A stretch of DNA of 64,000 nt, taken from NCBI GenBank assembly GCA_005784505.1, contig VCAZ01000017.1, forward strand, positions 4,120,072 to 4,184,071, given 5' to 3'. Below, in pieces: positions 11,500 to 24,186 of the stretch. Within the stretch, counting starts at the first letter, position 1. Each line of letters opens with the position of its first letter. The DNA comes from Bagarius yarrelli. Taxonomy: Eukaryota; Chordata; Actinopteri; Siluriformes; Sisoridae. The position numbers and the translations under genes are program-made. The notes under the pieces are model-generated. The model searched no databases. It was given only the letters and a program-made list of their open reading frames with translations, and was not told where the DNA came from.

Positions 11500-12240
11500 G
11501 AGTGTAGCTAAATCCAGGTTTTTGGTACAACCAATAATGAAGCTCATCAGCTAGCCAAATGCACATTTGCTAAGGATAAAATTACATCTCTTTAAGAATT
11601 ATCCAACATGCAGTAACAGCCTTTTATTCTGTGATTTAATACGAAGCAAAGAAAAAAGAAAGAAAGCTAAAATCAGAATCAAATTTAGCCTGCTAATCAG
11701 GAACAGATTTTGTTAAGTTAGCTACATTTCTTTTAGCACCTTTTTCGATGTTAGGTAACTAGCCACTTCATTAGCAAAAATGTCTTTTAATGCATAATGC
11801 TTTAGCATCATCAGCTATGCTAAGCTCATGCCTGAAAGCAGCTTAAAAAGACAACTGTACTGTATAACTCATGTTTGTTAGCTTTTTAGCATGAATGACG
11901 TAACACAACAATAGAATAACTAGCACGATGGTATTTTATGCTAAACAGCTTGCTATTTTTTTTAAAGAAAAAGATTTTCGGTTTATCTAACTTATTTCCC
12001 CTTTAGCTTTCTAAAGTTACAAGCCTTCTGACTAAACTGAATTGTTTGCTAAATCTGCCCAATCGAAATTTTATGCTAAGCAGCAATCTTGAAAGGTTGT
12101 TGTTAGCTACAAATAAAATTTAAAATCTATGTGGTTGTTTGCCAACAATTTAATTGTCAAGCTAATGCGGTAAAGAGTGTAATGACATAATTAAATCTAG
12201 CAAGCAAATCCATTAGCATGCTGGCTAAACTGAGGTAAAT
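11500..12240. other. TTAGC/GCTAA-enriched segment
   Basis: By hand about 20 occurrences of TTAGC or GCTAA lie in roughly 740 bases, when about 1-2 would be expected by chance on both strands. There is no fixed period, TIR or ORF. The same word bias recurs at 22.7-22.9 and 33.1-33.6 kb. Confidence 0.6.
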
Positions 12241-12503
12241 AATCATGATGTGTAAGACAAATACATTTAAAACTATAACTGCTTTGAAAAAGGCACGATA
12301 AAAATAATTAGTTCTCGTCTCTTTCCTCTTGCTCCCTGTCCTCCTTCTTTCTGTCCTCCATCTGTCGGTGTCTCTCATTCCCTCTCTCTATGTGATTGTA
12401 AGTCACAGGGGAGACACTAAACCAAATACAGGAGGTGAAATATTAGCATGTCACCTATCTCATAATCTGGACAGGAAGTGGAAAGCATTTGAAGCTGCGC
12501 CCT

Positions 12504-12529
12504 TCTCTCTCTCTCTCTCTCTCTCTCTC
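12504..12529. repeat. (CT)n microsatellite
   Basis: About 13 CT units. Confidence 0.95.
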
Positions 12530-12659
12530 GTTTTCTCTCTCTTGTCTCCTGTCAGCTGTTTGTTGACTCGGTTTAACTAAACATGAGCATGGAGTCATAC
12601 AGACGGAAGGATTACAACACTCAAGTAAAAGGAGGACATGAAGGTGATTTAGGCTTGCG

Positions 12660-13130
12660 TTAAAGAAAGAAGGATGGAAGAGAAGAAAAGAAAAGATAGA
12701 AAGAAATGAGAAGAAAAAAAGGAAGACAGGAAATAAATGAAGGAAAGAAGGAAATAATTAAGTAAAAAAAAAAATGAAGGAGCGAGAGAAAAATAAAAAT
12801 AAGGAAAGGGAAAAAGATAAGGAAGGGGAAAAAAAGGTAAAAAATGAAGAGAAAAAGAGAAAAGAAGGAATAAAGGAAAGAAAGAATGAAATCAAAAGAA
12901 ATGAAAGAAATAAATGAAGAAGGGGGGAAAAGGATGGAAATAGGGGAATTAAAAAAATGAATACAATTGTTAGAAATTAATATAAGACAAACAACAAAAG
13001 ATGTAATAAAATAATAGAATACTTGGAAACATGAATTAATGATTAAAAATACAATGTAAAAAAAGAAAGTAAGAAAGTAAAAGAATAAAAAAAAAGAAAG
13101 ACATGGTAAACTAATACAAATAAATCAAAT
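12660..13130. repeat. Degenerate polypurine tract (GAAA/GGAA-rich)
   Basis: The plus strand is almost only A and G, with GAAA, GGAA and AAATAA words and rare pyrimidines. It resembles a decayed GAAA-type microsatellite and leaves strong strand asymmetry. Confidence 0.85.
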
Positions 13131-13217
13131 AAATAAATAAAGAACAGCAACATGTTGCAAAAACTGAGTGAAACAAAAGTTCTACCCGAGAAAAATCAGA
13201 AAAGACTGAAGAATACA

Positions 13218-13221
<4 letters not shown>

Positions 13222-13260
<39 letters not shown>
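13222..13260. repeat. (TG)n microsatellite
   Basis: About 19 uninterrupted TG units. Confidence 0.97.
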
Positions 13261-13263
<3 letters not shown>

Positions 13264-13359
13264 GTGGGAAAAAAGAGAGAGCTGTTTCTAAAGGTTTTTA
13301 TATATACAGCCTTTTTATATCACTGTATGTCTATATATCTACCTATATACCTATATCGA

Positions 13360-13393
13360 ATATATATATATATATAGTGTGTGTGTGTGTGTA
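13360..13393. repeat. (TA)n(TG)n compound microsatellite
   Basis: About nine TA units pass into about eight GT units. Confidence 0.9.
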
Positions 13394-13699
13394 GTCCTGA
13401 GCTTGTTTGTTATTGAAGTCCTTATCTCTGTGGGTGAGTGTAAGGTGTAGGGATGAAAGGCGCGTGGGTGTTTTTGTCTGGCGACATCCTCCCGGCCACG
13501 CTTCTGCGGCGAGAACTAATCAGGCTTTTACACCTTGAAGCCAACCGGTGTAGCTTTAGTGTTGGGCTAACTACACACGCACACATAGACGCACACATTT
13601 ACACACACAGAATCACTGTTACAAATTGGCTTCTGCTGAACTCATGGTGTCAGAGGACTATTAGCCGTACAAAGGCAGCGTTTTGCCAGATGAATGTGT

Positions 13700-15340
13700 A
13701 AAAAGGTGTGCACCTCTTCATTAGTACAACTCAAGGCGTTGTCTCCGAACAATTTCTTTAAATATCGATCGCCTTTTTTTAAAAATCTGTCATTAGTTTA
13801 TTGATCTGGAATCTTTTGCTAATTGGAAAAAAAAATGGATTTGCATTAAAAAAATAACAAAAATGACAAGACATCCGTTTGGCTAGTCAGTAATAAACAG
13901 GTTAGCATAAACGGATGCTGCGTTTAATTAGCGTAATCGCTAATCTGGTTGTCAGGGATTATTCCCAGAACTGGTGGGACAGAAATAATACAGGAAAAAG
14001 AGATTTCACTTCCTGTAGATTCCGCCTGACTCAGCTGTTAGTGGAGTTAAAATTTGCACCGTGATAAGGAGCTAATCGCCCTTCAGAAAGAAAGAGACAG
14101 TAAACCGCAGCGCTCGCCATGAGAATTCGACTACAGTGAAACAAAAGCCGGGTCGGAGACCTCCGAATTGATTCCCGGGAACGTCGCAGCGCGTACACGG
14201 TGTCGTACACAAAAAGGGTGACGGCACACAGCTGCTGCGATGTTCTGCGCGCTCCACCGTGTCACACCGTCTGCCTGCTTAATCAACACCACACATGAAG
14301 CCACATCTGCGTAAAGCTCAGGTCTCGATCATTACTCGATTAATGCCGTCACACTCAACTCGAACGTGTTCGAAAAACAAACACCTTTGTAGACTTTGTC
14401 ACTTCTCCGGACGTGGGGTAGAAAAAAAGAAAGAAACAGAGGAAAGAATGTTGGAGTGAAACGACGGTGAACTTTAGTAAGTTACTTTGGTGAGTAGGAA
14501 AATTAGTGCTTGTTGAGCCTATAGAGTATAAAGAAAAAGAAGAAGAAGCTTCATTTTTCTATATATATCAAGCAAAGTTTGTCTGGAAAATCTGCCACAG
14601 CAGATTGGTTGTGTTTAATTAAATTACGCATGGTGTGAGAATGTTCAGAGAGCTAAAGCAGGGGGGGAGACAAAGAAGGTACCATATTGCGAAAGGGGCT
14701 TTAACAAAGAGCAAATTTAGTGATTTATTGAAAAGGCGCTGCTTTATTTGATTAGGAATGGCATATTAGAGCGTGCGAGAGAGAGAGAGAGAGAGAGACA
14801 TAGAGTTGTCAAAGCTGAAGCTGTATGTGAGAGATAAGGCTACGCTATAAACTACATGCCACACGTTTGTGTATGTGTGTTTGTTCCGTAGTAAAAATCA
14901 CCTTTTCCACCTTCGTAAGTTTATACATACAAACCTAAAAATGTTTTAATATTTGGATGAAAAATATACGGCCGGTAATTATTCTAGAAAGTGATACCTC
15001 TTCAATTTCTTGAACCGTTTCAACTCCGTGCTGCCCTGTCGGCGAGACAGGTTAGACCATCAGGAAAATGCGAGCCATGCAAAAGGAAGCTAAACTGGCC
15101 GTTTAACGACCCCCCCGTCTCTTTATTTATTTATTTTCCTCTTCTCCCCTGTGGCTTCAGGAAAAAATGTCCACACTTCTGAAATTTAAGCAGCCCACGC
15201 TGACGCCAGTTCCCAAGGAGAAACCTGGTTTTCTCAGGTTTTACTAAATAATGGATGCATACTTTTACTTTGGCATGATAAAGCAATTTAGGTTTTAACA
15301 GTGGTCTTAAAAAGGAGAGGGGAAAGAAACAGCTTCCTGA
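13700..15340. other. Intron without recognisable gene
   Basis: Plain sequence with a modest CpG-containing patch at 14095-14275 and a (GA) run at 14778-14799. No supported gene or transposon. Confidence 0.45.
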
Positions 15341-15930
15341 ATAATTCAGACAGTTCAGGTGAAGATAAAAGATGAAGGAATATTTAATTCCGAAATAAAA
15401 ACAATTCCTTCTGTAGCTGTAAAGGAAGTAGTAGATTTTTATTATCAATTCAATGCTCCAGTTAGGGGCCTAGAAATAAAAGAAACTATTTTTTTATTAG
15501 GAAGCCTAATTTCTTGTACAGCAAATCAAAAAGTACTAAAGAACTTCTTTACCACCAATGGATCCAAGGGGGCCAAGTACCAATGGTTCAGTATTGCCAA
15601 TGCATCAGAATTGCAGGGATGCTATATTGTTGTTTAAAAGCAAAGGGAAAAAAGGTATCTTTGCTTCATACTAATGACATACTAGTAAATACTACTACTA
15701 ATACTAGTAAATATGCCACTGTCCACTTAGTCTTGTGGCACCAGCCTAGCAGAAGGTCTGGGAACCTTGGCAGCTTTGAATGACTAAGGCCTGTTCAAGA
15801 TGACATATGATTGACAGGTAAAGCAACCAATGACATTTCTTTTTGTGCCACGTCATGATTAAGGGAGTGGAAACATCATTGGAACAATAACAGATTAGCA
15901 AAACTGTTAGTAACCTAGCATTTTTTGTAA
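15340..15930. repeat. Probable interspersed repeat of unknown family
   Basis: Contains a GGATCCAAGGGGGCCAAG block (about 15558). Related GGG(T/C)CCAAGCA blocks appear at about 16491 and 16820, which suggests fragments of one repeat family. No TIR or coding remnant was identified. Confidence 0.35.
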
Positions 15931-15989
15931 TTATTTGAGCTTATTGCCACCTATGTAAACACAACAGATTACTTCTTTAATCAGACGGC

Positions 15990-16325
15990 CATTAAACAAC
16001 TTGACTCCCAGAGTTTTTTCCCCCTTTCGGACTTTAAGAGGCCACTGAAGTGCCCAGAGTCGTCCTCTAATTGGTTGAAGTGTACAACTCCGGTACTCCA
16101 GGTTCCTCCCAAAGTTAAAAAAAATGTTAGGTTGATTGGTGATTTTAAATTGCTCAAAAGAGTGAGTGTGAGTGTGTGACTGTTTGTCTGTATAAGGCCC
16201 TGCAATGGACTGGCGACCTGACAAGGGCTGTACCATTGCATTTTGCTCATTGACAGCTGGGTTAGACCCCAGCAGATCCCTGTGACCCTGATTAGGAATA
16301 AACTGTGGATGGATGGTGGAATTAA
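15990..16325 (+). mobile_element. Degraded teleost repeat with TGGATGG-type tail (LINE 3'-end-like)
   Basis: Includes ATGTTAGGTTGATTGGTGA, CAATGGACTGGCGACCTGA, GACAGCTGGGTTAGACCCCA, TGTGACCCTGATTAGGAATA and a terminal TGGATGGATGG. It is a widespread fish repeat, recalled rather than searched. A second copy is at 45370-45565. Confidence 0.6.
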
Positions 16326-16529
16326 ATGTTATATTGTGGGTTTTCTATAGTGTGGTTAGAAAGCCCTACTGTAAGGTATCACTGATTGCCCCTAAAATAG
16401 CCACTCTTTCATCATTTTAATGACTTTAATCATAATCAGGCTCCTTCGCCTTTCCCTGCAGTAGTCAACTCACAGAAAGTCTTCTTTTTATGGGTCCAAG
16501 CACCAATGGTTTGGACCTATTGATGGGTA

Positions 16530-16670
16530 AATTTTAAGGTTTTGAACTGATGATCAGAAGATTATGGGTTTGAATTCCAGCACCATCAAGCTGCCACTGC
16601 TGAGCCAGGCCATTAACCCTTAACTGCAGGTTGGATAAAAATTAGATAAATCTAATTCCCATACTTTGGT
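16530..16670 (+). mobile_element. tRNA-derived SINE, degraded
   Basis: B-box-like GGGTTTGAATTCC followed by the family body CACCATCAAGCTGCCACTGC and CATTAACCCTTAACTGCAGG. The A box is lost. Confidence 0.65.
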
Positions 16671-17429
16671 TCTACCTTAATCTTCCATCCATTCTAAAAA
16701 ATCTAGATGTTCCTTCCCCATTCCAATGACTTTAGACACAACAATGCAGAAGCCATAAAGCAATTTGTAGTTGTTTTAAATTATACAGCAGGGCTTAAAA
16801 GGGACATCCATTCCTTTTAGGGGGCCCAAGCATCAAATCATTAGCCAATTTCTCAACGACGTGTTTCGTAACGATGAGTTTAGTTGACCCAAGCTTCGGA
16901 ACCTCCATTTTATAACAGACGGACAGATGGACGGCTTATGAGCCCTGCAGATGCACACACTTGTTCAAACCATGACCCTTGCTACCTCCCACGCAGACTG
17001 GCGTATCCTTCGTCTAAAAGTATCAAAGATTTTACATTAAATTAACAATTTCCGACAGATGGATAGTGCAAGATGCCTCGGGTGCCAAGCGAAAGAGGAG
17101 GAAGGAAAGCAGGATTGGCAAATAAAAGAAAGGTGAGGAAAGGATCGCTGCTGTAATTAGAGGTCAGGATAGTTTACCTTCAGCATTTGGTTTAGAAGCA
17201 AAAGAGTTTTAATGGCATGAGTTGGACTGGTGTCCTTTTTCTTTTTCCAACTCTTAAGCTCTATTTTTTTTCCTTAATGCTAAGAAGAAAAAAAAAAACA
17301 GAGAAGGAAAAATACAGGTCGGTCTGAGCACCCAAAGCCACACAAAGCTGTCAGAAAGCCATAAAATCCACCACCACTGCAGGAGCCCCCACCTGGCTCC
17401 AGTCTTCTATCTTCACTTTTCTACATGTC

Positions 17430-17431
<2 letters not shown>

Positions 17432-17463
<32 letters not shown>
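17432..17463. repeat. (TG)n microsatellite
   Basis: About 14 TG units ending in GCGCG. Confidence 0.95.
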
Positions 17464-17699
17464 TGATTGTGTTTCCACAGCCTCTGCCTACGCCGAAGCG
17501 AATCGAAGCGAGGGAGCAAAGCCTGTTGGGATCTCGTCAGCCCAAGCGGCCCAGCCCACGGAGCTCACGCATGCCAGCAACGTTGCATCAGAGTCGCAAC
17601 CTCATACACGCGTACACACACACTCAAACCGTGACCCTAGAGCCTCTTTGCTGCCTCCCACGCAGCCTGGCATGTCCTCCTAACTTCCTCCCAAAGTGT

Positions 17700-19425
17700 T
17701 AAAAAACTTCACGGCTCCCAGGAGACAAGGTTTAGCAGGGCCTCACAACAGCCGCTACCTTTTTAACAGGCTTGCGCTAATTCCAGCGTCACACACGCTC
17801 GCTGTGGGCTTGTACGGTTTCTCTCAGTCTAGGATGGAAAAACGGGGTAGCAGATGCACCTGAGAATTACAAGTTAGCACTTGCAAGTTATTTTTTTTTA
17901 TAGGTCATTTATTTCTTTCTCGGGTTATTGCGTCTCCGTATAGATGTCATAATCCCCCCCCCCCTCTTTTAACAACATGGAACCAGATTTTTCACCCCAT
18001 CAAGACTTGAACTGTTGCATAATTAAAAATGGAAGTTTCATAATACATAGCCTAAAAATACTAACTACTACTGACAGCAATACAAAGTCAAGTCAGCATC
18101 TATAAACAACACTCATAGTCTCATAGACCAAATTTACACCGAATCAAAGACGCGTGCTTTTATTTAACTTTAGCTGTACATCATGAGCTCACACAAAGGG
18201 GTCAGGACTATTTCTTCCACATATTCGCGAGACTTCGTGATCTGTGTTTGGTTTACATTTGGAAACTTAGAGGAAAAAGTACAACCCTAACTAATCCGGT
18301 TGCGATATTCATCTGAAAGTGAGATCGGCGTCATAAAATGGCGCAACTTCCTAGTAGCTCTTTCACCTTGTTGATGGAAAGGCGATATGAAAATGTGTGT
18401 CGTGGTAGGGCGGTGTAGTTCGGGACTGTAATTAGTGGTCATTGTGGGTATGTCTGGTTTATATTCCCACTCTCTCATTCTCGCTCTCTCTCTATCAGTT
18501 TTCCTATTTCCCATCATGGAGTCACTTGATCTGATTCCTTGTCCCGGCTGCACGACGCAGCCAAGGTCGAAACAGTATGCACAAATAGCAATGCAGAACC
18601 TTACAAATGAGATTAGTGCAATTGGATAAACACCGGTTCTTAGCTGTGATCTCATTCTTAGCATTTTATAAGGATTTTTTTTTCAGGTGAAATTATAGGA
18701 AAAGGCAAATAAGCTTAAGCAGGTAAGCGTTTAAGAGACGCCGCTCGGCTGGTGTGACTTCCTTTTCTTGTGCTTTGCATCCCATTCAAACCTGCATTCA
18801 TTAGGACTAACTAGCTTTTTATCAGCTGTCAAGAATGAGAGAGAGAAAAAGCGAGAGAAAAAGAAGGGGGGGGGTGAGGAGAGATTGGTGCATGAATATT
18901 ACACTCCTATAAGAAGAGCCTTTTTTGCTTTTCTCTAGATTCTTGATTTCTCCCTGTTTTTATTTTCTTTGCTAAAAAAAATAATAAAATAAAATAAACA
19001 ATAGCAGACCTTTTTCTAAGTAAGGAAAAGTTCTCATGGAAAGAGACAGAGAGCTTGCAGATGACACTATGAACAAGCCGGTGTGAGGCTTTATCAGCAA
19101 CGGAGACACCGAGATAGCCCTTAAGTGTCACGCGAGAGGCTGTGTCTCTCGAACGTACTCCTCAAGTGCAGCGCTCTCTCGCACAACACTCGTAGCACGC
19201 ACTCACGCACCCGAACGCACCTCTTCACAGCTCTCCATACACAAAGCAGAACAGCAGAAAAAGGCAACGTGAAACCTTCACCTCCTCCTGCACAAAGACA
19301 GACGATCTAGCCCTGAGGGAGAAAGGAAGGAAGGGGGGTTACGAGGTAGAGGGGGGGGGTCAGTAGAGGAGGAGGGGGGTAAGTTGGTACACTGTTACAG
19401 TACAGAATCTAGAGCTCATAAATAC
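17700..19425. other. Intron without recognisable gene
   Basis: Plain sequence with C and G homopolymers (17954-17965, 18866-18873, 19352-19360) and a purine-rich stretch at 19315-19385. A CpG-containing patch spans 19120-19215. Nothing codes convincingly. Confidence 0.45.
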
Positions 19426-19429
19426 AGTC

Positions 19430-19640
19430 GGTGTTATATGAATATTTCAGTGTGGTGATTTCGAATCTTTAATATTCCGGGTCTGTAATTAAAGATTTCG
19501 CTGATAGATGCTTGTTATCATCGTCTCACCGTAATCATTTACAGAGTGGAAAAGGCATCAAAGTTCATTATTATTATTTATTAATCATTTCCTCTCCATT
19601 AGCATACGCAGTAGCTGTTGGCCATAATGTAACGGACGAA
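19430..19640. promoter_or_regulatory. Candidate conserved non-coding element
   Basis: Unique sequence with TCTGTAATTAAAGATTTCG, TTATTAATCATTTCC and TCCATTAGCATACGC. Homeobox-like cores are regularly spaced. Conservation untested. Confidence 0.3.
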
Positions 19641-20269
19641 TAGAATAAAAGTCTTTCTTTAATACATATACATTTAAAGTCACATTTATTATTTCTGAAT
19701 TTTTTAAATATTACCTTAGTTTTTGTTTATGCAGTTCTGCTAGTTAACTTTCTGAATTAGTTATTAATTAGTAACCAAATATCTAACAATCGACTGTAGA
19801 AGCTTTTAAAGAGATTGATCACACAGTGAGGCTGTTATTTATTATTAGTTTTAATAGGTGGTTTTAATGTCAATGTTAAATTTAGGAGATCCAGATTTTT
19901 CCGGTTTTGATAAATTTTTTTTTTTTAATATGAAACATTTTTAGTCATAATTAGTTGATAAATAATAGACAATTATTAATAGTATCTACATGTTTCTTTG
20001 TTGCCCTCAATGCATAATGAGTTAAAAAAAAAAAAATTTTGATAATAATATTACTAACCTGGTACATAAAAGTAACTTTAAAAATAGTTTTTATTTAATA
20101 TTCCAAATATTATCATTTACAAAGTACAAAAAAAACTTTTACATATTGATGTAACTATTTATATAAGTTTCTGAGACGCCATTTGGGGTTTTTTTTCTCT
20201 GTGTAACTGCTCTGAGCTCACTGCTTACTTCCAAAAACGCCTGGAATAACTTTATATACGTTACTGGGG

Positions 20270-20425
20270 GCATGTGGTAGCTCAGTAGTTAAGCTGATCA
20301 ACCGACAAACCAGGGATAATTTGTTTTAATTCCCGGTACTGAAAAACCTGCCACTGCTGGGCCCCTGAGCATGGCCCTTAACCCTAAACTGCTTAGTTGG
20401 ATCAATTAAATAAATGTAAGCCGGT
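20270..20425 (+). mobile_element. tRNA-derived SINE
   Basis: A box TAGCTCAGTAG (20278-20288), eroded B box, body CCTGCCACTGCTGGGCCCCT and GGCCCTTAACCCTAAACTGC, and the AAATAAATGTAAG tail. Confidence 0.75.
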
Positions 20426-20430
20426 CAGTG

Positions 20431-20625
20431 AAATTCTTTTATTCACATTATCCCAGATATGGAAGTTGGGGTCAGAGCACAAGGTCAGCCACAATACAGC
20501 ACCTCTGGAGTAAAGAGAGGGTTAAGGGCCAAGCTCAAGGGCCCAACAATGGCAACTTTGCAGTGCTGGTTCTTCAACTCTAATCAATAATCCAGATCTT
20601 TAACCATTTAAGACATCGCTTTAAG
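20431..20625 (-). mobile_element. SINE-related repeat, opposite orientation
   Basis: Carries GAAGTTGGGGTCAGAGCACA, GGTCAGCCACAATACAGCAC, AGGGTTAAGGGCCAAGCTCA and GGGCCCAACAATGGCAACTT. It is the same arrangement as 38690-38925 and abuts the previous SINE head-to-tail. Confidence 0.65.
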
Positions 20626-20705
20626 ATGGTGTAATCAGCCTGGGAATATTCCCCATGCTCAAATCTTAAAAATTGCTTCAAGACAATTTAGCATATTGGC
20701 ATAAA

Positions 20706-20708
<3 letters not shown>

Positions 20709-20753
<45 letters not shown>
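20709..20753. repeat. (TA)n microsatellite
   Basis: About 22 TA units. Confidence 0.97.
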
Positions 20754-20756
<3 letters not shown>

Positions 20757-20879
20757 CTGGTCCGAATTTCAGGTAAGCTCATCTCCTGATTCTCCAGAGG
20801 GCCACGTTATTAAAAGAAATATTCCTACTAGGCTGAACCTGGTTTTAAAAGAAGGTAAAAATAAATAAATAAATTAAGG

Positions 20880-21400
20880 AAGACCGGCTGAGCTGCGTAA
20901 TATGAGCTAGTAAGTGACCTCGTTTCCGTCACGTCGTATATGTTTTATGAGATACGTGGAATCTGAGCGACAGAATAAAGACAAGACGTTTATTTATGGT
21001 TTGTTTGGTAACTAATTTAATCGATAAGTTTGCTCATTATTTATACCGTGTCAGTTTTTAAACATTATTCAATTATCTTTCATTGATGTTGATTCCTATT
21101 TTAAAACATAGATGCAGTTGATTAAAAAAATATTTGTTTATTTATTTTATCATCTATGAATTGCTTAAATGTTAAAATAATGTATATTATTAACCACAAA
21201 TAACTAACAATGTTTATTACAATTAACGTATAAATAAGCATAGTTAGTCATTCGTCAAATATATTATTTTAGGTATCTGTTAACTAGTATTTTACACATA
21301 CTTACGTATCTCTTTATTATAATTATTTATTTTATTTATTTATATATATTTTTTGGTTTGTTTTATTCTATTTCACTTTGTCTTTCTTTTATACGATTTA
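20880..21400. other. AT-rich intron
   Basis: The first 120 bases hold several CpGs. The rest is strongly AT-rich with TTATTTATT-type words. No feature is supported. Confidence 0.4.
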
Positions 21401-21404
21401 ATTT

Positions 21405-21560
21405 AAGCAGTACTGGCAATTTGGCAAGAACTTGGACTTTCTGATTTCGGAAGGTCAAGAGATCAAATCCCAGTACTACCAGGCTGGCATCGCTGGGCCC
21501 CTGAGCAAGACCCTTGACTGCTTAGAGGTCATAGGAAAAATTTGATTTTCTCTCAATATG
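21405..21560 (+). mobile_element. tRNA-derived SINE, degraded head
   Basis: GAGATCAAATCCCAGTACTA is a decayed B box. The body CTGGCATCGCTGGGCCCCTG and GCAAGACCCTTGACTGCTTA matches the other copies. Confidence 0.7.
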
Positions 21561-21984
21561 TAAATAATAGAAACATAGTCTAAACTTGAACTGAATGTCT
21601 TCTGCACCGATGGCTAGTTTTTAATTCTTCACCCTGATTGCTGAATTTGGCCGTAATGAAACCCGGCGAGTCCTGATGAGGTTAAATTTGGTCCACAGAC
21701 ATGCTTTGCCAAGCCCTATTCCACCCCGATAAAGAAAGAGTCATTGTTAACACATTCTCTGTACTCTGAGTTTCCTGATCGAGTCTACCGAGTCCCACAC
21801 ACTGCGCTACAGAAGGGGGAAGTGCAAGGGCCAAAGTCAGAGTAACGACTTTGGTAAGTACCGATCGTCACCTTTTCTATCCCTCTATTAGTGGATCAGT
21901 GGCCGTTAGCCTTACGCTAACCCCGCTCTCATCCTGAAATTCTTTTTCTCAGTGTATGGGCTCGACTGACAGCGCTGACACCTC

Positions 21985-22430
21985 ACGACAGAGAGAAAGA
22001 GAGGAAACAAGGGCAGGACTTTTAAGGATTCCGAAAGCGATTTATAGGCGGGCTGACAAATAAAAGGCTCCGAATTAATCCTGACCCGGGGGAGGAATGA
22101 AAGCTGGAACCGAGACTATTTCATTCTTTTCGAATTTCCCTCGATTTAAAAGAAGCAGACTCGGTGGGAGAGTTTAAGTCTTTTCTTAGAGTAGAGTTCA
22201 GAATACTGGGCGTTGGACTACCAAACTGAGGTAAATAAGATATATATAAATATATCAGTGATGGACACCGGCCAAAAAAAAAAAAAGAGAAAGAAGTAGC
22301 AGAGAAGTTGCTGCTTCATTATAATTCCATTTGATTTGTGTGCTAAGCGGCTAATCGATAGAGATTAATAAGTGTAATTATCATTTTGGCCAGAATCCAC
22401 ACGCACTTTGTAAGCAATGTGGGTCTATCC
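21985..22430. promoter_or_regulatory. Candidate conserved non-coding elements (two patches)
   Basis: Patch one (22020-22165) has CGATTTATAGGCGGGC and CTCCGAATTAATCCTG. Patch two (22300-22425) has GCGGCTAATCGATAG and AGATTAATAAGTGTAATTAT. A short poly(A) run separates them. Motif-based only. Confidence 0.3.
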
Positions 22431-22439
22431 ATCTAAGAG

Positions 22440-22480
22440 AGTGTGTGTGTGTGTGTGTGTGTGGTGTGTGTGTGTGTGTG
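22440..22480. repeat. (TG)n microsatellite with one slip
   Basis: About 20 TG units broken once by GG. Confidence 0.95.
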
Positions 22481-22689
22481 CATGCTACATGACTGAAGGA
22501 TCTGTTAGACTGGTTTTGACAAATCTATCCTGTGTCGCTGCATATTCAATTCCCTCAGTATTCACCGTATTCATTTAGCAAACTAGCCTGAGTCACTTAA
22601 CAGTCTGAAGATATAAACCCAAGTCTACTTCAGTATTTGACAAGACAATTTAAGATGCAGGGTCACAGACTAGCGGTGCATTTGAGTTT

Positions 22690-22930
22690 CTAAAAAAAAA
22701 AACAACTGTTGGTGTAGCTAATCTCAGCACTTTTTGCTACTTTTTCTACTTTATGGATTAGCAAAACACTTGCTAACTTGCTAGCCAGTAAAGCAGTGCG
22801 CCACTAAGTTTGCTAGCTACTCGCATGTGTTACTTAGCCGAACAACGACAATTGTGCTAGTTTAAAGTTTCACTAAAATAAAAGGAGATAGCGATTGAAC
22901 TAGCTATGGCAAACTAGCATACACAGCACA
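22690..22930. other. Second TTAGC/GCTA-enriched segment
   Basis: Words such as GCTAAC, GCTAGC, TTAGC and TTGCTAG recur many times in about 240 bases without a fixed period. It is similar in style to 11.5-12.2 kb. Confidence 0.5.
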
Positions 22931-23639
22931 CAAGGTTAAAGAACGTTTCATCATGAAATGGTTCTTTTTCTTATCCTAAAACACTGAGCAATTAAACAGA
23001 AACCAGGAAACGTAGCTGCCTCCGGCTTAGACATGAACTCCGAAACCTTTTGTGAGGTAAAATTAAGCCGGGTTCTGCTTGACTTCTCTCTGTGTAAAAA
23101 CAGCATGGAAAGTCGCCCCTAATGAGCTTGTTGCAGTGTTTACCTCAGATAAGGTGAGTGGAGCTGCGCAGATACCGCACGATAATGACGTGTTTGCATA
23201 GAAAAACTTTCTGATGCTTACAAAAAAAACGCTACAGAAGTCTTTAATGAAAGAAGCAACATGAGAAAAATGCTAGTCTGAATTTCTACGGTCCTCCCTG
23301 GTTTGAAGAAAAGCTTTTGGTGTAGTTCTTCCATTAAGGAGCCACTAGGGGAAGGGAGAAGGGGGGGGACTTTTACTCCATCACTTTATCCTTGTGTCTG
23401 AACCCCGTCTGCCATGTAGATTTAGAGCATCTCTCTATCACCGAGTATCTACCTATTGACTGCCTGTTCTGCCTGTGGTCATAAATACACCCCCCCCCCA
23501 ACACACACACACAGAGAACCCAAGGGGACGACTGCAAAAAAAAAGACACAGCAAGAAAGAAAAAAAAAGGTATCTACCGCTGTCAATTTCACATATTTAC
23601 ACTTTAGTGATTCCACTGTTTTGTCCTACGGTGGCACCT

Positions 23640-23835
23640 ATAGTAGGCCAGATGTGTGAGCAGGACTGTGTGACCTGAGTACTGCCCCAGGGGCCACTGG
23701 GTAATGCGCTGTGATGTCAGGAGCCCAGTGGAGGTGAGAGGAAGTGACAGGCAGAAGGGGACTGCGGGGCACATCATCTCTCCACTCGGCTAGAGCGGCT
23801 AAGGGAGGGCTGCGAATCGCTTATGAATAGTCATT
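23640..23835. promoter_or_regulatory. Candidate conserved non-coding element
   Basis: GC-balanced unique sequence with GCCCCAGGGGCCACTGG, GGAGGTGAGAGG and GCTTATGAATAGTCATTAG. It stands out from the low-complexity flanks. Conservation untested. Confidence 0.3.
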
Positions 23836-24150
23836 AGGGCGTCTTCACCCCCCCTTTTTTTTCCTCCCGCGACACCCAAACGTCTTTTGTCATCCTGGAA
23901 AGGTGCAGCGTTTAATTGCCAATTGATTTTTTTCTTTCCCCCTCGGCCTCTCTCCGCCTCCTGATATGACAGCACGTCACGTCAAACGGTGCTGAAGTAA
24001 AAAAGGATAAAAAAAAGGACTAGGGTGATTAGTGTAGGATAAATCTGGCAACCTGGACTACTGCTGAGGTCTCGGGACAGATTGTTTAAGCGCTTTGTTT
24101 ATAATAAGTGAAAAGTTAAATAAAAAAGGGGTGTGTGTGAGAAAGGGATG

Positions 24151-24153
<3 letters not shown>

Positions 24154-24183
<30 letters not shown>
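24154..24183. repeat. (GA)n microsatellite
   Basis: About 15 GA units. Confidence 0.95.

Positions 24184-24186
<3 letters not shown>

Noticed and set aside
18287..18664. 125-residue minus-strand frame
   Set aside because: No domain or conserved pattern, and both strands are equally open here by chance.
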